Origin: Methylacidiphilaceae bacterium UBA1321
Lineage (GTDB): Bacteria; Verrucomicrobiota; Verrucomicrobiia; Methylacidiphilales; UBA1321
Direction of reading: 5' to 3'
Length of the DNA: 9,560 nucleotides
NCBI GenBank assembly: GCA_002306945.1
Contig: DBTH01000160.1
Coordinates: 7,299-16,858, forward strand
In this document: positions 6,582 through 9,560 of the stretch, one piece after another
Numbering within the stretch: position 1 is the stretch's first letter
Layout: the number at the start of each line of letters is the position of its first letter
The notes under the pieces: generated by a model
Told to the model about the DNA's origin: nothing
Database searches by the model: none
The model's input: the letters and a program-made list of their open reading frames with translations, nothing else
Position numbers and translations under genes: made by a program

Positions 6582-7406
6582 ATGACTCTGGTTCAGTTAC
6601 TGATTTGCGGTGGAATTATCCTTGCGGGATATGCGTTGATGCAATGGCCATCGGCGGCCTTTCGCAAGGCGGGGGTCTTGTTTTATTGTCTGGCCAGCAG
6701 CCTGAGCGTGTATTTTCTGACAGGGGTGTGGTGGATCGGATTGGCGGTGCTGGCGTGCTGGATTTTATTTCCGGTATCGGAGTTGGTCTACGTGCTGCGT
6801 CAATTGCGCGTGCCGCGGGAGCGTGTTTTTGAACAGGTGCGGCGGGCTCCGCAGCAGTTCGAGGAACTCAATGCTCTGACCAACGAAATGGCGCAACTCG
6901 GGTTCCGGCAGGTGGACGATTGCGAATGGTATTCACCGATGCACACGCAATATTACCGGCTGTTCGTGCACGAAAGCGGTCCGTACCATGCGGGGTTGAG
7001 TTTCATTTACAACGAGCAATTCGGGTTTCACTTCATGTCGTACAGCTCCCAGGATTTGTCGGGGCGGGTGTGGATGACGTGGGATTATCCGCTGACGTAC
7101 GGGCTGAAGATGCCGCCGGAGGTGGCGTTATTCCGGGCGCTGGATTGCGAGACGCCGGGAGAATTATTCGGTCAGCACAAGGAATTTCTGGCGATCAATA
7201 GCGTTGAAAAGGGATTGATCCAGACACCGCTGGAAGCGCAGGCGGCCCGGGAACGGCTCGACATGACGTTGCGCAAACAATTGGAGTATAACATTCGACA
7301 AGGCATCCTTTCGCCCGAACAGTTGTCCAAGGACAATTTTCGTTATTCCTGGCGCGGCACGATCTATGTGACGCAGCAGGTATTGCGCGATTTGGTGCGG
7401 TTGTAA
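6582..7406 (+). CDS. Unrecognised membrane protein with C-terminal cytoplasmic domain
   Basis: This is a 274-residue protein. Its first 73 residues are hydrophobic and form two or three membrane segments (about 2-20, 29-47, 49-70). A soluble domain of about 200 residues follows, rich in aromatics in the middle (WYSPMHTQYYRLFVH at 116-130; FGFHFMSY at 147-154) and helical toward the C-terminus. An in-frame TAA at 6570-6572 leaves ATG 6582 as the only reasonable start, yet it has no good ribosome binding site. I recognise no family and see no catalytic motif. Expression may be controlled by the inverted repeat at 6551-6573. The gene is divergent from the CE7 esterase and on the same strand as the TPR gene 107 bp downstream, which has its own promoter-like sequence. 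Confidence 0.85.
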   Translation: MTLVQLLICGGIILAGYALMQWPSAAFRKAGVLFYCLASSLSVYFLTGVWWIGLAVLACWILFPVSELVYVLRQLRVPRERVFEQVRRAPQQFEELNALTNEMAQLGFRQVDDCEWYSPMHTQYYRLFVHESGPYHAGLSFIYNEQFGFHFMSYSSQDLSGRVWMTWDYPLTYGLKMPPEVALFRALDCETPGELFGQHKEFLAINSVEKGLIQTPLEAQAARERLDMTLRKQLEYNIRQGILSPEQLSKDNFRYSWRGTIYVTQQVLRDLVRL

Positions 7407-7458
7407 ATACGCCGCAATTACATTTGTCGCTAAAATTGAATTGCGAGCAGTAAAAACA

Positions 7459-7487
7459 TTGACCGTCCGTTAAGGTCGGCCTATTGC
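7459..7487 (+). promoter_or_regulatory. Candidate promoter for the TPR gene
   Basis: TTGACC (7459-7464) is followed after 17 bp by TATTGC (7482-7487), a weak -10. A GGAG at 7499-7502 lies 11 bases before the ATG at 7514 and is the likely ribosome binding site. Confidence 0.35.
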
Positions 7488-7513
7488 TAACATGATTCGG
7501 AGTATTTAAATAT

Positions 7514-8896
7514 ATGGCGTTGAAGACAGAATCAGAATTAACCGCGCCACAGCGAGACACCGTCAACCGTGCACGGTCGGCCTTGAGTGCGCGCAATTAC
7601 GACTATGCGATCACCCTTTTGCTGGGGCTGGTCAAGAGCGAACCTCTATTCCTCGAAGGTCGCCGCTTGCTGAGGGCCAGCGCGATCCAGAAATACAAGA
7701 GCCTGTCGGGGTTTGCCCGACAGATGACCGGGGTGAAAATCGCCGGGCTGGTGCTCAAAGCCAGCGCTGGCAAGCGGGAACCGCTCGAAGCGATGAGCCT
7801 GGCCGAGGACATCCTCGCCGTCGACCCTTACAACCGCAAAGGTAACGAACTTGTAGGCGAGGCTGGCGTGGCTCTTGAAGAGCTCGAAATCACCGCCATG
7901 GCCTACGAGACCTACAAGGAAGGCAACCCGAAGGACAAAAAGAACCTCATGCATCTGGGCGATTTGTACATGAAGATGGGTGAGTTCCCGAGGGCCGAGC
8001 AGACCTACAGCGCTATTCTGGAATTCGATCCCCGCGACGGCGAAGCCGTTCACGGCATGAAAAACGCCAGTGCCGCCAATGCCTCCCGCAGCGGCGGTTG
8101 GGATTCGGCCAGCGATTACCGCGACCTTATCAAGGACAAGGAAGAGGCCAAGCGTCTCGAACAGGCCAACCGCGTGGTGAAGTCCGACGTGGCCATCGAC
8201 GATCTCATCGCCCAGGCCTACGAAAAAGTTCAGGCCGAACCGAGCAATCTCAATCACCCCAAGCGCATTGCCCAGCTTTGCGAGCAGAAGGAGGATTTTG
8301 CCAGCGCGATCCAATGGTACACCTATACCTACGAAGCCGGTGGTCGCACGGATAATTCGCTTGAGAAGAAAATAGACGATCTGAAGATGACCGTTCTCGA
8401 TCACAAGTTCGAGGCCCTTAAGGAAGCCGCCGCCACCGATCCCGCCGTGGCGCAGCAATTGGCCGAAATCGAGAAGGAGCGCAGTCTTGTCCTGCTCGAT
8501 ACGGCGAAGCGTCGCGTGGAAAAGTACCCGAACGATTACCAGTACCATTTCGAACTCGGCGAGGCCTACTACAACGCCGGTCAGTACCGAGAGGCGTTGC
8601 CCGAATTGCAGCTCGGCACCAAGCAGCCGAATGTTCGTTCGCAGGCGCAGAATCTCATCGGCATGTGTTATCTGCAACGCGGCATGTACGATCTGGGTGA
8701 GAAAGTCTTGCGCGATTCCAAGGCGGAACTGCCCGTCATGGATGGCCCGAAAAAAGAGATTACTTACAATCTGGCTTTGCTCCTGGAAAAGATGGGCAAG
8801 AAAGAGGAATACATCGCCGAACTCAAGGAAATCTACGAGGTTGACATGGGATTCCGCGATGTCGCTCATCGCGTCGAAGCTTCTTACGGCCATTGA
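7514..8896 (+). CDS. Cytoplasmic tetratricopeptide-repeat protein
   Basis: This is a 460-residue protein with no signal peptide or membrane segment. TPR-like helical pairs are visible at about 20-53, 144-173 (NLMHLGDLYMKMGEFPRAEQ onward), 246-279, 343-372 (YHFELGEAYYNAGQYREALP), 375-404 and 413-444. A charged stretch at about 195-225 may be a flexible or coiled-coil linker, and a long charged helix covers about 285-338. TPR arrays bind other proteins; the partner is unknown. I recall close full-length relatives in Verrucomicrobiota, with the same middle segment (EEAKRLEQANRVVKSD, 210-225), so it is probably a conserved lineage protein rather than an accessory gene. Codons end in C or G far more than in neighbouring genes (GCC, CTC, GAC, AAG), which suggests high expression. 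The large open frame on the opposite strand follows from that codon bias. A strong terminator lies downstream at 8959-9010. Confidence 0.92.
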   Translation: MALKTESELTAPQRDTVNRARSALSARNYDYAITLLLGLVKSEPLFLEGRRLLRASAIQKYKSLSGFARQMTGVKIAGLVLKASAGKREPLEAMSLAEDILAVDPYNRKGNELVGEAGVALEELEITAMAYETYKEGNPKDKKNLMHLGDLYMKMGEFPRAEQTYSAILEFDPRDGEAVHGMKNASAANASRSGGWDSASDYRDLIKDKEEAKRLEQANRVVKSDVAIDDLIAQAYEKVQAEPSNLNHPKRIAQLCEQKEDFASAIQWYTYTYEAGGRTDNSLEKKIDDLKMTVLDHKFEALKEAAATDPAVAQQLAEIEKERSLVLLDTAKRRVEKYPNDYQYHFELGEAYYNAGQYREALPELQLGTKQPNVRSQAQNLIGMCYLQRGMYDLGEKVLRDSKAELPVMDGPKKEITYNLALLLEKMGKKEEYIAELKEIYEVDMGFRDVAHRVEASYGH

Positions 8897-8899
8897 TAC

Positions 8900-8920
8900 T
8901 AGGAGGACTCCGTCCTCCTA
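8900..8920. repeat. Palindrome 1 of the cluster (TAGGAGGAC/GTCCTCCTA)
   Basis: TAGGAGGAC (8900-8908) and GTCCTCCTA (8912-8920) form a 9-bp stem with a 3-base loop, starting 3 bases after the TPR stop codon. One arm contains AGGAGG, the ideal Shine-Dalgarno sequence; the other contains its complement CCTCCT. Confidence 0.85.
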
Positions 8921-8928
8921 ACCTCCTG

Positions 8929-8949
8929 CCAAGGGTATGATACCCTTGG
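8929..8949. repeat. Palindrome 2 of the cluster (CCAAGGGTAT/ATACCCTTGG)
   Basis: A perfect 10-bp inverted repeat around a single G at 8939. In RNA it would close as an 8-bp stem with a 5-base loop. Confidence 0.85.
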
Positions 8950-8958
8950 AACCCCACT

Positions 8959-9010
8959 AAAAGGGCGGATAGCAGGGCGCTCGCAGCGAGCACCGCCATC
9001 CGCCCTTTTT
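8959..9010 (+). terminator. Rho-independent terminator, probably bidirectional
   Basis: AAAAGGGCGGAT (8959-8970) pairs perfectly with ATCCGCCCTTTT (8998-9009) over 12 bp and is followed by one more T. Inside lies GCTCG-cag-CGAGC (8979-8991) with a few more pairs around it. The T-run closes the TPR transcript on the plus strand, and the A-run on the left gives the same form on the minus strand. Confidence 0.85.
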
Positions 9011-9017
9011 GAGGTTT

Positions 9018-9040
9018 CCAAAGGAAATCATTTCCTTTGG
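9018..9040. repeat. Palindrome 4 of the cluster (CCAAAGGAAAT/ATTTCCTTTGG)
   Basis: A perfect 11-bp inverted repeat around a single C at 9029. It has the same plan as palindrome 2: CC-A-rich start, one central base, GG end. Confidence 0.85.
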
Positions 9041-9047
9041 CGGGTGT

Positions 9048-9066
9048 CTGGGGGCAGAGCCCTCAG
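9048..9066 (+). repeat. Palindrome 5 of the cluster, overlapping a ribosome binding site
   Basis: CTGGGGGC (9048-9055) and GCCCTCAG (9059-9066) form an 8-bp stem with one G-T wobble and an AGA loop. The last bases overlap AGGGAG (9065-9070), the ribosome binding site of the gene at 9076, so folding could affect its translation. Confidence 0.7.
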
Positions 9067-9075
9067 GGAGAGAGT

Positions 9076-9531
9076 ATGCTGAAGACGAAATTTGAAATGG
9101 TATTGAGTGCGGTTTTGCTGCTGATCATTGGCGGCTTGGGCGCGTGGTGGTATTTGAGACCGACGCCGAAGCAGCAATTCATTCGCGAGGTGGAGAAGGC
9201 TGTGGCGACGGTCAACGAGGGCAAGCATATCCAGATTCAGGAGAAGTTCTCGCCGGAGTTCGTCCAGTATCTTCAGGGGCAGGGGGTCGAACCGCGGCAG
9301 ATTCTCCTGATTTGCCGCCAACTCGATACTAACCAGCAGGCGCAGTACCGGATGCAGAAGCTTTCACTCTATGAGGAAAAGTTCTTCGCCGAGGTCGATT
9401 TCGTGCGGAAGAGCACCGACGGGGAGCAACTCTTTACGTTGCCGTTTGTCTACCGGGACGGGAAGTGGTGGATCACCGACCACTTCAAATCCGAGAAGAC
9501 CTTTGAGTCGCTCCAGGGGTTGCAGCAGTAA
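9076..9531 (+). CDS. Small membrane-anchored protein, NTF2-like fold suspected
   Basis: This 151-residue protein has one hydrophobic segment (about 8-27, ending in Trp-Trp-Tyr) that should anchor it in the membrane with the rest outside the cytoplasm. The soluble part begins with a helix (about 33-50) and a second helical stretch (57-84), then alternates strands ending in LPFVYRDGKWWITDHF (122-137). Helices followed by strands that end in a 'DGKW-W' hairpin are typical of NTF2-like or DUF4878-type domains; I infer the fold from this pattern only. ATG 9076 is chosen because AGGGAG (9065-9070) lies 5 bases upstream and the anchor follows directly; a TTG start at 9037 would add residues coded by palindromes 4 and 5. 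No catalytic residues are evident, and no partner is obvious. Confidence 0.85.
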   Translation: MLKTKFEMVLSAVLLLIIGGLGAWWYLRPTPKQQFIREVEKAVATVNEGKHIQIQEKFSPEFVQYLQGQGVEPRQILLICRQLDTNQQAQYRMQKLSLYEEKFFAEVDFVRKSTDGEQLFTLPFVYRDGKWWITDHFKSEKTFESLQGLQQ

Positions 9532-9536
9532 GCAGC

Positions 9537-9560
9537 GGAGACCGGAGACCGGAGACCGGA
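9537..9560. repeat. Tandem repeat of GGAGACC, at least three copies
   Basis: GGAGACC repeats without error at 9537-9543, 9544-9550 and 9551-9557, and GGA continues to the window edge. It begins 5 bases after a stop codon. The total copy number is not visible. Confidence 0.9.

Noticed and set aside
7413..7445. Inverted repeat CGCAATT/AATTGCG after the 6582 gene
   Set aside because: 7-bp arms with a 19-base spacer, A/T-rich and without a T-run; easily chance.
7646..8893. 415-residue open frame antisense to the TPR gene
   Set aside because: It mirrors the TPR frame, whose G/C-ending codons remove stops from the opposite strand. It has no start signal, and the plus-strand protein has clear TPR repeats.
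9037..9075. TTG start for the last gene, adding 13 residues
   Set aside because: The added residues are coded by palindromic repeat DNA and the ATG at 9076 has a well-placed AGGGAG.

Overview
The window holds nine protein-coding genes and no RNA genes, CRISPR array or insertion sequence. The likely source is an environmental, glycan-degrading member of the PVC group, most probably Verrucomicrobiota (Opitutales-like). This rests on recall of similar proteins: the 460-residue TPR protein, the small membrane proteins and the paired carbohydrate-esterase-like genes. Most of the window is GC-rich with weak Shine-Dalgarno sites; the first kilobase looks richer in A+T. No search was run, so the taxonomy is inference.

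Layout. (1) 1-998, minus strand: an unrecognised membrane-anchored or secreted protein that runs off the left edge with no stop in the window. (2) 1192-4568: a metal-resistance locus. A CsoR/RcnR-family repressor (minus) is divergent from a His-rich membrane protein and a ZntA-type P1B-2 metal ATPase (plus, 16 bp apart). A perfect operator-like palindrome, ATACCCC-ATG-GGGGTAT, lies between the divergent starts. (3) 4622-6405, minus strand: two alpha/beta-hydrolases, a family CE7 acetylxylan esterase/cephalosporin C deacetylase followed by a second serine hydrolase, with a hairpin between them. (4) 6582-7406: an unrecognised membrane protein whose start region carries an 8-bp inverted repeat and an out-of-frame ATG with a strong ribosome binding site. 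(5) 7514-8896: a cytoplasmic TPR protein with C-rich codon use. (6) 8897-9075: a dense cluster of five palindromes, including a bidirectional-looking terminator. (7) 9076-9531: a small membrane-anchored NTF2-like protein, followed by a 7-bp tandem repeat that runs off the right edge.

The metal locus is the most coherent functional unit. The repressor has the Cys-His-Cys ligand spacing of copper CsoR, but its sequence resembles RcnR and it sits beside a Zn/Cd/Pb-type ATPase and a His-rich permease-like protein. The inducing metal is therefore probably not copper. The longest gene-free stretches are about 180-190 bp (999-1191, 6406-6581, 8897-9075).
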